A DNA stretch of 64,000 nucleotides from Anaerolineales bacterium (GCA_030583885.1 CP129480.1:2108001-2172000); one strand, 5' to 3'. Counted from the stretch's first letter, positions 7,027 through 16,329 are shown. Translations and numbers: made by a program. Notes: generated by a model from the sequence alone, not told the origin.

Positions 7027-7665
7027 ATGAACGACAAAGAATGGTTCATCCTTCAGTACATGCACCGCGATGATGGGAACTGGAAAACCCGCGACACGGT
7101 TCTGCTTTCCAATAAAAAAGGCTTGACCGAATCGAAAGCGGAGAGATCCATCCGCGAGAATTTACTGGATGAAGATGGACACTTTTTTCCGCTTGAAGCT
7201 GGCTTGCAAATCCTCGACGGCTGCGAACACGACTGGCACGAATTCGTGCATATCGAGTTTGTGCGTGACGATGAAAGTCTGTTCAATCTCAAACCGTTGA
7301 TGGATATCTCCGACCTGATCGGGAAACTTGGGAAGTCGAAGAAAAAACATGCAAGTTGCACACAACTCCACAATGCGGGCGTGCTTCCCTCTTTTCCCCG
7401 TCTGGTATCCGAGGTTCTGTCCGTCCTGCACGAGTTATGGACGGCGCTTTATGCCTACCGCGGAAAGGTTGTGCTGGTTGCGATCCACCTCGACGATTTT
7501 CACACCATCGAGAAAACACTGGAGATGGACAGCGAATCATCCGCCTTCGACTCTGAGATCCGCCGCTCCTTGAAGCGGGGACTCAAACGGATGGTGGAAG
7601 TGGACATCAAGCCGCTTTTCGATCTGCGTAAACGGCTCATGCGCATCCAGAAAGAAACGAAATGA
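7027..7665 (+). CDS. Unrecognised protein, 212 residues
   Basis: A 212-residue protein with start ATG at 7027 behind TTGGAGGTATGTC. No family is recognised. It is largely charged and helical-looking, with no signal peptide or membrane segment; the N-terminal part (residues 1-60) has SNKKGLTESKAERSIRENLL, which could be a winged-helix-like segment. The C-terminus is rich in Arg/Lys (RRSLKRGLKRMVEVDIKPL). Its stop overlaps the start of the next gene (ATGA), so the two are co-translated. Likely a cytoplasmic accessory protein of the island. Confidence 0.6.
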   Translation: MNDKEWFILQYMHRDDGNWKTRDTVLLSNKKGLTESKAERSIRENLLDEDGHFFPLEAGLQILDGCEHDWHEFVHIEFVRDDESLFNLKPLMDISDLIGKLGKSKKKHASCTQLHNAGVLPSFPRLVSEVLSVLHELWTALYAYRGKVVLVAIHLDDFHTIEKTLEMDSESSAFDSEIRRSLKRGLKRMVEVDIKPLFDLRKRLMRIQKETK

Positions 7666-8018
7666 TCGCATGGATCAAACAAATATTCCCCTCGAACCGC
7701 CCTTCGACGCTTCACGATGAAATGTGCGGGAGGGAATTGACAGGGTTGTACATTACTCAAAGCGCTGCGAGGTTCCGTTTTTCAGACGGAAGCGCCATGT
7801 TGATCAGCCTGGAAACGCGCAACTTTCTCGGATCGCCCGCGAAGCTGTGGAGGGAATGGATCACCTTTCCCGGCTGGCTGCGTATTATGGGCGTGAAGGA
7901 GACGCCTGACCAAATCATCCTGACCGTTTCTGGAGCCATCTACTCGTCACATATCATCCTGCGCGAAGCGGGGGATACCGGCTGGGAAATGTCCTTCAAC
8001 GGCGGTCAGATTTTCTAA
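7662..8018 (+). CDS. Unrecognised protein, 118 residues
   Basis: The ATG at 7662 overlaps the preceding stop by four bases, indicating translational coupling. The 118-residue product has alternating strands (ARFRFSDGSAMLISLETRNFLG, WEMSFNGGQIF) and several Trp residues. It shows no motif, signal peptide or membrane helix that I recognise. Transcribed with the 7027 and 8033 genes. Confidence 0.55.
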   Translation: MIAWIKQIFPSNRPSTLHDEMCGRELTGLYITQSAARFRFSDGSAMLISLETRNFLGSPAKLWREWITFPGWLRIMGVKETPDQIILTVSGAIYSSHIILREAGDTGWEMSFNGGQIF

Positions 8019-8032
8019 CAGCGAGGTATGTC

Positions 8033-8530
8033 ATGAAACCTGACAAAAACGTTTTTGTAACCATCCTGACCAACTGCGACGAGTGGACCACCAAACCCAC
8101 CCACGCCGCATTTGTGGTCGATCGGTCCCTGCTGCTTCGATTGTTCTGGGATATGTTCACCTGGAAGATCGCCAACATCCTGAACCGCAACCTGCACCAG
8201 TACGAAACCTTCCTCTTCGGTTTGGAGGCGTACTGGCTGGAAGCAACGTGTGGCTGCAGCGGCTCCCCCGACAATCTACTATGCTGCTGCGAGACGGAAA
8301 CGCCGCTCGGATTGATGACTCTTGAGCAGATGAACGAGCGATACGAGGAGAACTTCGAGGAAGGCGACCATATGGAGACGCCTCACCTGGTTGTCGAGCG
8401 CTGGGGATCGTTCCGCCTGAAAGTCTGGCGGGACTACTGTCCGTCGCAATATGACAGCCGCGAATTCGGATTCCTTGAATTGCTCGATCCGTTCCTTCCC
8501 GAATGGCTCAGAAAGGCGGTGGCGAAATGA
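8033..8530 (+). CDS. Unrecognised Cys-containing protein, 165 residues
   Basis: Start ATG at 8033 behind GCGAGGTATGTC, a weaker version of the island leader. The 165-residue product carries clustered cysteines in the middle (TCGCSG and LLCCCETE), which could bind a metal, and an acidic segment (MNERYEENFEEGDHME). No family is recognised. It overlaps the next gene by four bases (ATGA). Confidence 0.55.
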   Translation: MKPDKNVFVTILTNCDEWTTKPTHAAFVVDRSLLLRLFWDMFTWKIANILNRNLHQYETFLFGLEAYWLEATCGCSGSPDNLLCCCETETPLGLMTLEQMNERYEENFEEGDHMETPHLVVERWGSFRLKVWRDYCPSQYDSREFGFLELLDPFLPEWLRKAVAK

Positions 8531-8961
8531 TTCCGGAGGATGTCTTCGATGCAGCTCAGGCGGCTTTGGATCAGTCCGTTTCCTTTGATATGGACGAGAT
8601 CGCGGATCTCTGTCCGCGCTGCCAGTCCTTTGAAATGTCTCAGGATGACGGGGAGAATTTCTGGTACTGCCTTGTTTGCGGATACTACCTGGACCCGAAT
8701 GAAGGCGACAATCCATACCATCCCCACGCTCCCCTGCCTCATTACAGCATCGGTTATCGTCATCGAGATCCGCTCTATCATGAGAGAAACATCGAGGACG
8801 ACGGCTGTATGCCTGTGGACGATTTGGGCGCGGCGGAAGCCTGGCTGCAAGACCGCGAGACGGCTGGTTACGAGATTACGAAGTGCGTGCTTGTGAACGA
8901 ACACGGGCATGTGGTCTGGCTGCGCGGCTCCCCGCGTGACTGGAATTTCTCTGGAAGGTAA
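8527..8961 (+). CDS. Zinc-ribbon protein of unknown function
   Basis: A 144-residue protein starting at the ATG that overlaps the previous stop (an in-frame start 8 codons upstream is less likely). CPRCQSFE...YCLVCGYYL near residues 28-55 forms a four-cysteine zinc ribbon. The C-terminal part (EAWLQDRETAGYEITKCVLVN) looks like a small alpha/beta domain. The role is unknown; the zinc ribbon and context suggest nucleic-acid binding or protein docking in the DNA-processing island. Confidence 0.55.
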   Translation: MIPEDVFDAAQAALDQSVSFDMDEIADLCPRCQSFEMSQDDGENFWYCLVCGYYLDPNEGDNPYHPHAPLPHYSIGYRHRDPLYHERNIEDDGCMPVDDLGAAEAWLQDRETAGYEITKCVLVNEHGHVVWLRGSPRDWNFSGR

Positions 8962-8977
8962 CGCCTTCTAAATAAAA

Positions 8978-9005
8978 GCACAGGCTGGGGATCCCCAGCC
9001 TGTGC
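8978..9005. terminator. Perfect 28-base palindrome
   Basis: GCACAGGCTGGGG followed by ATCCCCAGCCTGTGC is a perfect inverted repeat with no spacer, 16 bases after a stop codon. It most likely acts as a transcription terminator, although no T-tract follows. From 9006 to 9169 there is a second inverted repeat (GCCCGCC near 9093 with GGCGGGC near 9124) and the conserved leader of the next gene. Confidence 0.5.
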
Positions 9006-9169
9006 GTCAAAGTTCCCCCCTACATTTTTTGCCTACATCCAGCGCTGCCGCTTGCAGCAGCGCGAAATAGAGGTCGTTTTTGCGCTTGAGGCTGCCCGCC
9101 TGCTCATTCCTGTGGAGTGATCGGGCGGGCGGTCTTTACTGCCGAAATTCTTTTGGAGGTATGCCAATC

Positions 9170-12100
9170 ATGGCGCAAATAGCATCCCCTTTGGGGAACG
9201 TTTTCTATTTCCCGGACGGTCATGCTCTTGACCTGGGAAATCCATCCACGCGCTTCGAGAACAACCGGAGAGCCATCCAGATCGCAAAGGATGTCGCCTT
9301 GACCGGGCGCGACACCATTTCCGAAGAATTGGGAGTGTTGTCGCGGTATGTTGGCTGGGGAGACTCGCGTCTTGCCAACCGCGTGCATGAACTCGAAGAC
9401 CTGCTTACCGAGGAGGAAATGCGCTCCGTGCGCAGCTCCTCCCTGAACGCCCACTACACGTCGCTGGGTGTGATCGCCTCGATGTGGAAGGCGGTCCAGG
9501 CGCTGGGCTTCGGCTCGCGCCACATGCAAGTCATCGACCCTTCGGCGGGGATCGGGCATTTCAAATCCATGGCCCCCGCAGGATTGCGGGACGCGATCAG
9601 CTGGACGGAGATCGAGCTTGACTCGCTGACCAGCCTGATCCTTAAGGTGCTGCACCCTTCCTCCGTTGTGATCAACAGCGGGTACGAGGACGCCAATCTG
9701 CCTGACGGTTTTTTCGACCTGGCAATGTCCAACGTTCCCTTCGGGGATTACGGCGTTTCCAGCAGGAAGCTCCCCCGCAGCCTGACCGATCCCATCCACG
9801 ACTTCTTCTTCGCGAACACCTGGTCGTTGTTGAAGCCGGGCGGCGTGATGTTCTATATCACCTCCCGCTATACAATGGACAAGGTTGCAACCCGATTCCG
9901 TGAATGGCTGGCAGCGCGTTTCGATCTGTTGTCCGCCATCCGCCTGCCTGAGACCGCATTCCTCGAGAACGCGGGTACGAAGGTGATCACGGATGTCCTG
10001 CTCCTGCGCAAGCGGGAAACCATGCAGGACCCCAAACAGGCGGCTTGGGTTTATACAACGCCCCAGCGGATCGGCTCTTACGCCGTCAACGTCAACCAGT
10101 ACTACGTTGACCACCCCGACCACATTATCGGGGAACCGGCAATGGAAGGCCGCATGTATCACGGGGACGGCTACACCGTCCTGACGGCTGGCAGGGATAT
10201 TCCCGCCGAGATGATCCGCATTTATGGCGGGTTGTCCCCCCTGGAGTTTTCCCAGCCTGAAGAAGCGGCGAAAAAGCCGCTGAGCGTATTCGCAGACGAC
10301 AATGTGCTTTCCTCGCAGCAGTCCGAGTCGCCGATCGCTAATGCGATCATGGAAATCCATGGCGTGGCCAAGCGGTTGATCCGCGCGGAAACCCGCGGGG
10401 ACGCGAACGCCGCCGTGCTGCGCGATGTACTCAACCGCCTGTACGATGCGTTTGTCGCAAAACATGGATATATCAACAAGAAGGAAAACATCCGCCACCT
10501 GAAGAACGGCGCGGAAGCTCCGTTCCTGAAGGCGCTGGAAAACCAGGACGATTTTGGGTATTCCAAGGCGGGCATCTTTTTCCAGTCCACCGTCCGCGCC
10601 TTTGGCAGCGCGGCACAGGTCAGCGCGTCCGACGCGCTCCTGTTGTCGCTCGACCGCACGGGCAAGGTGGATTTGCATTTCATCGCCGCTTCTGCGGGTA
10701 TCACGGAACAGGAAGCCGTCGAGCAATTGCGCGGCGTGATTTACCTCGATCCCCAGGCGCAGGAGTGGCAGACATCCGAACAGTACCTTTCCGGGAACGT
10801 GCGCGAAAAACTGCGCCAGGCGGAAGCCGCGGCGCAATACGACGCCAAATTTCAAGAGAACGTCGCGGCGCTGGAAAGCGCCCTGCCGTTGACGGTGCAG
10901 GCTGGCGATATCCGCGCCCCTTTGGGTGCAGGTTGGATTCCAACCGATGTGATCGCTGATTTCCTGTATCACCTGCTCGATTGCGGTGTGTTCACCGTGT
11001 CCTACATCGAGCCTCTTGCAACCTGGGATGTCGAGGCCGAGCGCCTCCATCACGTCAGCAGGCAGTTGTACCACCAGAAGTGGGGCACGTCCCGCATCAA
11101 CACGGTGGACCTGGTCAAGCACGGTTTGAACTCCCGCGAGGTCGTCATTTATGACGGCTACGGGGAGGACCGCGCGGTCAACCAGTCGGAAACCGTTGCA
11201 GCCCAGGCGAAACTCCTTGAGATCAAGGATGAGTTCGAGAAGTGGCTGTGGCAGGACGGCGACCGTGCAAAGCGGCTGACGGAACTGTACAACGAAAAAT
11301 TCAACAGCGTGCGTACTCCCCGTTATGACGGATCGCATCTGTCCACGCCCGGGCTGGCAACCTCGATCAAACTGCGCTCCAACCAGCGCGATGCCGCCTG
11401 GCGGATTATCCAGAATCAAACGGCACTTGTCGGTCACGAAGTGGGCATGGGCAAGACGCTCACCGCGATCGTGGCGGCGATGGAGTCCAAACGCCTTGGG
11501 TTTACGTCCAAGGCGTTGATCGTCGTCCCGAACCACACGCTGGTCAACTGGCAGGCGGCGATGCAGGTGGCCTACCCGGGCGCAAACCTGTTGATCCCCT
11601 CCCCCGACGACCTCTCGAAAGAGAAACGCCCGGAATTCCTGAGTCGTGTGGCGACCAACGATTGGGACCTGATCCTGGTCCCGTTCTCGTCCTTCAAACT
11701 CCTGCCGGTGTCTTTGCAGAGTAAGCGCGAGTTCTTCACGGAACAGATCGCCGAACTCGAGGAATACCTGTTGGAGATCAAGGCGCAGAATAAGGGTAAA
11801 TCATCCCGTTCTCAAAAAGAGGTCGAGAAAGCCTTGAAACGCTTCGAGAAGAAGATGAAGGACCTTGACCTGTTCGACAAGGACAGCGAAAAGACCCTCG
11901 CCTTCGAGGAGCTGGGTGTTGACCTTTTGATCGTGGATGAGTTTCACGCATATAAGAACCTGTATTTCAACACCCGCATGACCCGCATCGCGGGGCTGAC
12001 CAATACGGACAGCCAGCGGGCGTTCGACATGTTCGTAAAGTCCAGGTGGCTGATCAAGAACGGAGGCAAGTTTGTCGGGCTGACCGGCACGCCTGTCACC

Positions 12101-14266
12101 AACACCATCGCGGAAATGTTCACCATGCAGCGGTACTTCCAGATGGATACGCTGCGTTCGATGGGACTCCACCAGTTCGATGCCTGGGCGCGTCAATTTG
12201 CCCTCGCGGAACCCGGCCTGGAAATGACCCCCGATGGTTCGGGTTTTCGCATGAACACCCGCTTCCGCAAGTTCGTCAACATGACGGAATTGATGCAGCT
12301 CTGGCTGCAGGCGGCGGACATGCGCCGCGTCGACCCTGCCGAGATCCAGCGTCCCGACCTCCATGGCGGCAAGCCGGTCAAGGCGGTTTCCTTCGCCGGT
12401 CAGGAATTGATCGACTTTGTGAAAACGCTGGCGGAACGCGCCGAGAAGGTGCGCAGCGGCAGGGTTCGTCCCGAGGAAGACAACATGCTTATGATCACCA
12501 GCGACGGCCGCAAGGCTGCCGCCGATCTGAGTCTCGTCATTCCCGCGTCCCCGGACGCGGAGATGCCCAAGGTGGATGGATTGACCTCCCTCGCGGCATT
12601 GATCTGCGAGGCGACCGATCCCGTCAAGGGAACGCAGTTGATCTTCTGCGACCTGGGCGTGCCGAAAGCAAAGGCGGTCAGGAAAGATGATGATGAGTCG
12701 TCCGATGCGCCTGTCGAAACAGAGCAGGAAGCCCGCCTGACCGAAAACCTGTACGGCGTGATCCGCGACCGTTTGGTTCGCTGCGGCGTGCCAGCGGAGG
12801 AGATCGCCTTTATCCACGATGCGAAGAACGAAAAAGCGCGCGCCGAACTGTTCAACGCTGTGAACGCGGGCAGGATCCGCATCCTGATCGGCTCGAACGA
12901 GAAGATGGGGACTGGATTGAACGTTCAGGAACGTCTGGTTGCGGTCCATCACATGACCCCGCCCTGGCGCCCTGGCGACCTCGAACAGCAGCTGGGACGC
13001 ATGCTCCGTCAGGGGAATCTCTTCCCGACGGTGTATCAATTCGTGCATGTGCTGTCAGGCTCCTTCGACGGATACACCTGGCAGCTTCTTGAAAACAAAG
13101 CGTCGTTCATCGCTCAGATCATGTCGGGTAGTTTGACCGACCGCGAGGTGGATGACATCGGAGACACCGTTCTGACCTTTTCCGAGATCAAGGCGCTGGC
13201 TTCGGGCAACCCCAAGATCATGCGCAAGATCACGCTGGAGGCGGAATGGCAGCGTATGAAAGCGTTGTACGATTCCTGGCATGGCTCGCAGTTTTCCCTG
13301 AAAAACGACCTGCGCTTCAAACAAGGCGGGATCGATGGGGAACGTAAACTGGCGGAAGCCTTTCGCGAGGCGATCCGCATGCGGGACGAATCCGCTGCGG
13401 AGGAGTTTCGCATCGAGTTGCATGATGTCTGGGATCATTCCAAAACGGATGTGCTTGCCAGGCGCGAGGACGCTGGCAAGCGTCTCAAAGCGCTGGCGGC
13501 GCAGGCTGTCGCAAAGTGTTTGCGCGGCGGCGGGGACGTTCCGCTTGGAACGTATCGCGGTCAAACGTTGTTTTGCTCGATCGACAACCGCATCGACCCG
13601 AAGGACCCGCAGCCGTACACCTACATCGATGTGAATGGAAAGACCATTCCCTTCGCGGGGAATGACGATGTGGGCATCACCCGCAGCCTGGACCATGCTC
13701 TCAAAAGAATGGATAAGCATCTTACTGAAACCGAGGCGACCATTCAGGCATGGGAACGCGACATTTCCACGTATGAGGAAGCGCTCGCGCAGCCCTGGGA
13801 ACACCAGGAGAAGTTCAACAGACTCTGCGAGGAGTTGTCCGAACTTGAAAAGGAATTGAGCGCGGACGGCGGCGGTGAAAGCCAGCCTGCCGCGGCTGCC
13901 AGGTTGCGCCAGGCAAATCCGGAAGATGAAAAGCGGGAGATCATCGAGGCGGTTCAGTCCCTGATGAACGATCCTGCGCCAAAAGCAATTTCGGAACGCC
14001 TGCGCGGGATCGCCTCCCGTGAGGTGATCAAAGCCGTCCTCTCGATGCAGGAGATGATGCGCGAACCGTCTGTCCTGTCCCGCTTCGACGATGTCGAGGC
14101 GGATGCGGTAACGCAGGTCATGCCTGCCGATGCCGAGTCGCTGGAAGCGCTTGCCAGGGAGATCAAACGGTTGCAAGCGCAGTACGAATTTGGGGCGACC
14201 ATACAACTGTCGCTCTTTGGCGATGCCGCCGCAGCTCCCCAGCCGCAGCGGAAGCGCCGCAAGTAA
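9170..14266 (+). CDS. Giant adenine methylase / SNF2-type helicase fusion (COG4646-like)
   Basis: A 1,698-residue protein. The N-terminal ~400 residues hold a methyltransferase: VIDPSAGIGHFK (SAM-binding motif I) and AMSNVPFGDY (NPPF-like catalytic motif with Val for the first Pro). The centre has a superfamily 2 helicase: GHEVGMGKTLTAI (Walker A), LLIVDEFHAYKN (Walker B), GLTGTPVTNT (motif III), SNEKMGTGLNVQ and EQQLGRMLRQG (motifs V and VI). The C-terminus is coiled-coil-like and ends in LSLFGDAAAA. This architecture is shared with large plasmid, ICE and phage proteins including the P1 DarB type, linked to DNA modification and antirestriction. The start at 9170 follows TTTTGGAGGTATGCC, a leader nearly identical to that at 2121-2144. 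Confidence 0.85.
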   Translation: MAQIASPLGNVFYFPDGHALDLGNPSTRFENNRRAIQIAKDVALTGRDTISEELGVLSRYVGWGDSRLANRVHELEDLLTEEEMRSVRSSSLNAHYTSLGVIASMWKAVQALGFGSRHMQVIDPSAGIGHFKSMAPAGLRDAISWTEIELDSLTSLILKVLHPSSVVINSGYEDANLPDGFFDLAMSNVPFGDYGVSSRKLPRSLTDPIHDFFFANTWSLLKPGGVMFYITSRYTMDKVATRFREWLAARFDLLSAIRLPETAFLENAGTKVITDVLLLRKRETMQDPKQAAWVYTTPQRIGSYAVNVNQYYVDHPDHIIGEPAMEGRMYHGDGYTVLTAGRDIPAEMIRIYGGLSPLEFSQPEEAAKKPLSVFADDNVLSSQQSESPIANAIMEIHGVAKRLIRAETRGDANAAVLRDVLNRLYDAFVAKHGYINKKENIRHLKNGAEAPFLKALENQDDFGYSKAGIFFQSTVRAFGSAAQVSASDALLLSLDRTGKVDLHFIAASAGITEQEAVEQLRGVIYLDPQAQEWQTSEQYLSGNVREKLRQAEAAAQYDAKFQENVAALESALPLTVQAGDIRAPLGAGWIPTDVIADFLYHLLDCGVFTVSYIEPLATWDVEAERLHHVSRQLYHQKWGTSRINTVDLVKHGLNSREVVIYDGYGEDRAVNQSETVAAQAKLLEIKDEFEKWLWQDGDRAKRLTELYNEKFNSVRTPRYDGSHLSTPGLATSIKLRSNQRDAAWRIIQNQTALVGHEVGMGKTLTAIVAAMESKRLGFTSKALIVVPNHTLVNWQAAMQVAYPGANLLIPSPDDLSKEKRPEFLSRVATNDWDLILVPFSSFKLLPVSLQSKREFFTEQIAELEEYLLEIKAQNKGKSSRSQKEVEKALKRFEKKMKDLDLFDKDSEKTLAFEELGVDLLIVDEFHAYKNLYFNTRMTRIAGLTNTDSQRAFDMFVKSRWLIKNGGKFVGLTGTPVTNTIAEMFTMQRYFQMDTLRSMGLHQFDAWARQFALAEPGLEMTPDGSGFRMNTRFRKFVNMTELMQLWLQAADMRRVDPAEIQRPDLHGGKPVKAVSFAGQELIDFVKTLAERAEKVRSGRVRPEEDNMLMITSDGRKAAADLSLVIPASPDAEMPKVDGLTSLAALICEATDPVKGTQLIFCDLGVPKAKAVRKDDDESSDAPVETEQEARLTENLYGVIRDRLVRCGVPAEEIAFIHDAKNEKARAELFNAVNAGRIRILIGSNEKMGTGLNVQERLVAVHHMTPPWRPGDLEQQLGRMLRQGNLFPTVYQFVHVLSGSFDGYTWQLLENKASFIAQIMSGSLTDREVDDIGDTVLTFSEIKALASGNPKIMRKITLEAEWQRMKALYDSWHGSQFSLKNDLRFKQGGIDGERKLAEAFREAIRMRDESAAEEFRIELHDVWDHSKTDVLARREDAGKRLKALAAQAVAKCLRGGGDVPLGTYRGQTLFCSIDNRIDPKDPQPYTYIDVNGKTIPFAGNDDVGITRSLDHALKRMDKHLTETEATIQAWERDISTYEEALAQPWEHQEKFNRLCEELSELEKELSADGGGESQPAAAARLRQANPEDEKREIIEAVQSLMNDPAPKAISERLRGIASREVIKAVLSMQEMMREPSVLSRFDDVEADAVTQVMPADAESLEALAREIKRLQAQYEFGATIQLSLFGDAAAAPQPQRKRRK

Positions 14267-14272
14267 CAACCC

Positions 14273-14310
14273 GAACAGGGAGGCGTACCCCGCCTCCCTG
14301 TTCCTTTTTT
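14273..14310 (+). terminator. Intrinsic terminator after methylase-helicase
   Basis: GAACAGGGAGGCG (14273-14285) pairs with CGCCTCCCTGTTC (14291-14303), a perfect 13-bp stem followed by CTTTTTTG, six bases after the stop. Confidence 0.85.
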
Positions 14311-14364
14311 GTAAAGCAATGACACGAGTCCTTCTTGTTGGGAGGGTTCGCGTCATCGCTTTAC
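14311..14364. promoter_or_regulatory. Long imperfect inverted repeat upstream of small-protein/methylase pair
   Basis: The 17-base arms 14311-14327 and 14348-14364 (GTAAAGCAATGACACGA against the complement of TCGCGTCATCGCTTTAC) match at 15 of 17 positions around a 20-base loop. No T-tract follows, so it is more likely an operator or structured leader than a terminator. Confidence 0.45.
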
Positions 14365-14396
14365 GCGGTGACACTACATCTTTGGAGGTATGCCTT

Positions 14397-14738
14397 ATGG
14401 CAAGAATAAAGACGCCTGCCGATCGCGCCGCGCACATTCAAGCGTGCAGAAGGCGTGATCAGGAGTGGCAACGAAAACATGGAGGCGGCTTGCCGTCCGC
14501 ACGTCACTATGAGAATGTTGGCGATCACGCTGCGGTCAACAATTGGCAGTACCACGACCATGCAATCGGATATCACCGCTTTTACGCCAACACCCCCGAA
14601 TGGATCGTGGGGATCGCTGTCCGCAGAGGTTGGATAAGCGATCGCGGCGAATTGAGGCTGTGCGAGAACTGCTGGAACGAAGACGGGACGCATTGCTTTG
14701 TCTGCTGCCCGGAAGCGTATGCGGGAGGCGCAGCATGA
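14397..14738 (+). CDS. Small putative zinc-binding protein
   Basis: A 113-residue protein with its ATG at 14397 behind TTTGGAGGTATGCCTT. The basic N-terminus (ARIKTPADRAAHIQACRRR) is followed by a His-rich middle, and CENCWNEDGTHCFVCC near the C-terminus could bind zinc. It overlaps the downstream methylase start by four bases, so the two are co-translated; it may be a DNA-binding partner of the methylase. No family is recognised. Confidence 0.55.
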   Translation: MARIKTPADRAAHIQACRRRDQEWQRKHGGGLPSARHYENVGDHAAVNNWQYHDHAIGYHRFYANTPEWIVGIAVRRGWISDRGELRLCENCWNEDGTHCFVCCPEAYAGGAA

Positions 14739-15643
14739 CCGCATCCTCGACCGTTCTCTCCTATCCTGATCGCGGTGTTGGCGGCTCCGCCAAATGGCGC
14801 GGGAATCATTCCCCCCGTCTGAGCGAAGACCTGTTCCTGTGGCTCAAGCCGAAGATGGTCTTCGATCCCATGTGCGGGTCAGGCACCACCGGCGACGTGG
14901 CGAAACGGATGGGCATCCCCTTCTGGCAGTCCGACCTGCACAGCGGGTTCAACGTCCTGAACGGCGAATTCCCCGGCATGGCGGACCTGGTCTTTTTCCA
15001 CGATCCCTACCATGACATCATTCCCTATTCCGGGAATATGTGGGGCAAGTCACCCCACCCCGATGATCTGTCCCGCTGTCCCGATTACGAGATGTTCATC
15101 AAAAAGATGGACATCGCACACTACGCGGGCTACCAGGCGCTGCGCCCCGGCGGGCATCTGGTCATCCTGGTTGGCGACGTGAAACGCAAGGGCGTGTTGT
15201 ATCCGCTCCAGCGCGATTACCGCTGGTACGGCGAACCGCGCCAGATGCTGATCAAGTTGCAGCACAACACGAAGTTCGAGAATCACGCCTACAGTAATTT
15301 CCGCGACCCGCGCATCCTGCACGAGTATGTCATCGTCACGCAGAAGCCCAAGCAGTATGCCTTGGCGTGGATGGTGACGGTGCGGCGCTCCTCGACCGAG
15401 GACGTGGATCAGCACGGCGTCACGGGGCAGACCTGGCAGGGAATCGTGTGGACCGCCCTCATCGAGCGCGGCAATCGCGCACCCCTCGCTGAGCTGTATG
15501 AAGCGGTGCAGAATCATGCCCGTGTGAAAACCGCCGCCCGGCGCGGCATTGACTGGCGGGCGATCGTGCGCCGCGTGGTACAGGAAACCTGCGTGAACGT
15601 CGAGCGCGGAGTCTGGGCCTTGCCCGCATATAAAACCGATTGA
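14735..15643 (+). CDS. DNA methyltransferase (N4/N6-type)
   Basis: A 302-residue protein with FDPMCGSGTTGDVAKRMG (motif I, SAM binding) near residue 43 and VFFHDPYHDI near residue 85, matching the D-P-P-Y catalytic motif with a His-Asp-Pro-Tyr variant. RPGGHLVILVGDVKRKG follows, as in site-specific DNA methylases. No restriction endonuclease is adjacent, so this is an orphan methylase, probably protecting the element from host restriction. The ATG overlaps the preceding stop. The first Pro of D-P-P-Y is kept while the second is replaced, so substrate specificity is open. Confidence 0.75.
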   Translation: MTASSTVLSYPDRGVGGSAKWRGNHSPRLSEDLFLWLKPKMVFDPMCGSGTTGDVAKRMGIPFWQSDLHSGFNVLNGEFPGMADLVFFHDPYHDIIPYSGNMWGKSPHPDDLSRCPDYEMFIKKMDIAHYAGYQALRPGGHLVILVGDVKRKGVLYPLQRDYRWYGEPRQMLIKLQHNTKFENHAYSNFRDPRILHEYVIVTQKPKQYALAWMVTVRRSSTEDVDQHGVTGQTWQGIVWTALIERGNRAPLAELYEAVQNHARVKTAARRGIDWRAIVRRVVQETCVNVERGVWALPAYKTD

Positions 15644-15650
15644 AAGGAGG

Positions 15651-15679
15651 TATAATGTTGTACAGTAACCCTGTACAAC
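15651..15679 (+). promoter_or_regulatory. YefM-YoeB promoter and operator
   Basis: TATAAT (15651-15656) is followed immediately by the inverted repeat GTTGTACAG-TAACC-CTGTACAAC (15657-15679). The TGTACA core is the established recognition core of YefM operators in E. coli, so autorepression is well supported by family knowledge. Confidence 0.8.
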
Positions 15680-15691
15680 GGAGAACCGTCC

Positions 15692-15982
15692 ATGACGATT
15701 GAATTTACCTACACCAGCGCGCGTGAGCAGTTTGCCAGCCTGCTCGACCGCGTGACAGAGGACCGCGAGGTGGTCATCATCCAGCGCCGCGGCGCCGAGG
15801 ATGTTGCCATGATCGCGGCGGATGAGCTGGCCAGCCTGACCGAAACCGCCTACCTTCTGCGTTCCCCTCAAAACGCGGACCGGCTTCTTTCCGCCCTGGC
15901 GCGGGCATTGAAGCAAAAGGGAAAACCGCAATCCATCGAAGACCTACGCCGCGAGGTGGGACTTGAAGAAGAAAAAGCGTGA
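15692..15982 (+). CDS. yefM: YefM-type antitoxin
   Basis: A 96-residue Phd/YefM-family antitoxin: FTYTSAREQFASLLDRVTED, then EVVIIQRRGAEDVAMIAADE, the conserved DNA-binding dimer fold, and a C-terminal toxin-binding tail with TAYLLRSPQNADRLL. The toxin gene overlaps its 3' end by 20 bases. It represses its own operon through the TGTACA palindrome directly upstream and neutralises YoeB. Confidence 0.9.
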   Translation: MTIEFTYTSAREQFASLLDRVTEDREVVIIQRRGAEDVAMIAADELASLTETAYLLRSPQNADRLLSALARALKQKGKPQSIEDLRREVGLEEEKA

Positions 15983-16238
15983 AGCAGTCTTTCAGGAAGA
16001 GTTCATCGAAGACGTGCGTCACTGGGTCGAGACCGACCGCAAGCTGGCGTTGCGCGTCCTCGACTTGATCGAGGCAATCCTGCGCGATCCGTTTGACGGC
16101 ATTGGCAAGCCTGAGCCGTTGAAGTACATGGCGCCAGGCTGTTGGTCCAGGCGGCTGACGCAGGAACATCGCATTGTATATCTCGTGCGTGAAGATCGGA
16201 TCGATTTTCTACAGGCGAGATACCACTATTCCAAATAA
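15963..16238 (+). CDS. yoeB: YoeB-type mRNA interferase toxin
   Basis: A 91-residue Txe/YoeB-family toxin. Conserved blocks are LIEAILRDPFDGIGKPEPLK, GCWSRRLTQEHRIVYLV and the C-terminal ARYHY, which carries the catalytic His-Tyr. Translation appears to start at TTG 15963, with GAGGTG a few bases upstream inside the antitoxin gene. YoeB cleaves mRNA at the ribosomal A site. On a mobile island this pair likely gives post-segregational stability. Confidence 0.9.
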   Translation: MKKKKREAVFQEEFIEDVRHWVETDRKLALRVLDLIEAILRDPFDGIGKPEPLKYMAPGCWSRRLTQEHRIVYLVREDRIDFLQARYHYSK

Positions 16239-16302
16239 ACGACAATGTACCTGGAGGTAGAAGGCAGAGGCGGACACGCCCCTACCTTTTTCAATTCCAA
16301 AG

Positions 16303-16329
16303 AGGGAGGGCTATACACACGCCCTCCCT
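16303..16329 (+). terminator. Hairpin terminator after YefM-YoeB
   Basis: AGGGAGGGC (16303-16311) pairs perfectly with GCCCTCCCT (16321-16329). No T-run follows. The stretch 16239-16457 holds this hairpin, a looser inverted repeat around TGCATG...GCATGCA (16341-16430), and the leader of the next gene. Confidence 0.55.

Noticed and set aside
9104..11536. An 810-residue minus-strand ORF opposite the methylase-helicase, and similar long antisense ORFs at 11,801-14,437 and 19,714-20,757
   Set aside because: They mirror the codon bias of strong plus-strand genes with clear domains, and their composition (His/Arg/Gly-rich) is typical of shadows.
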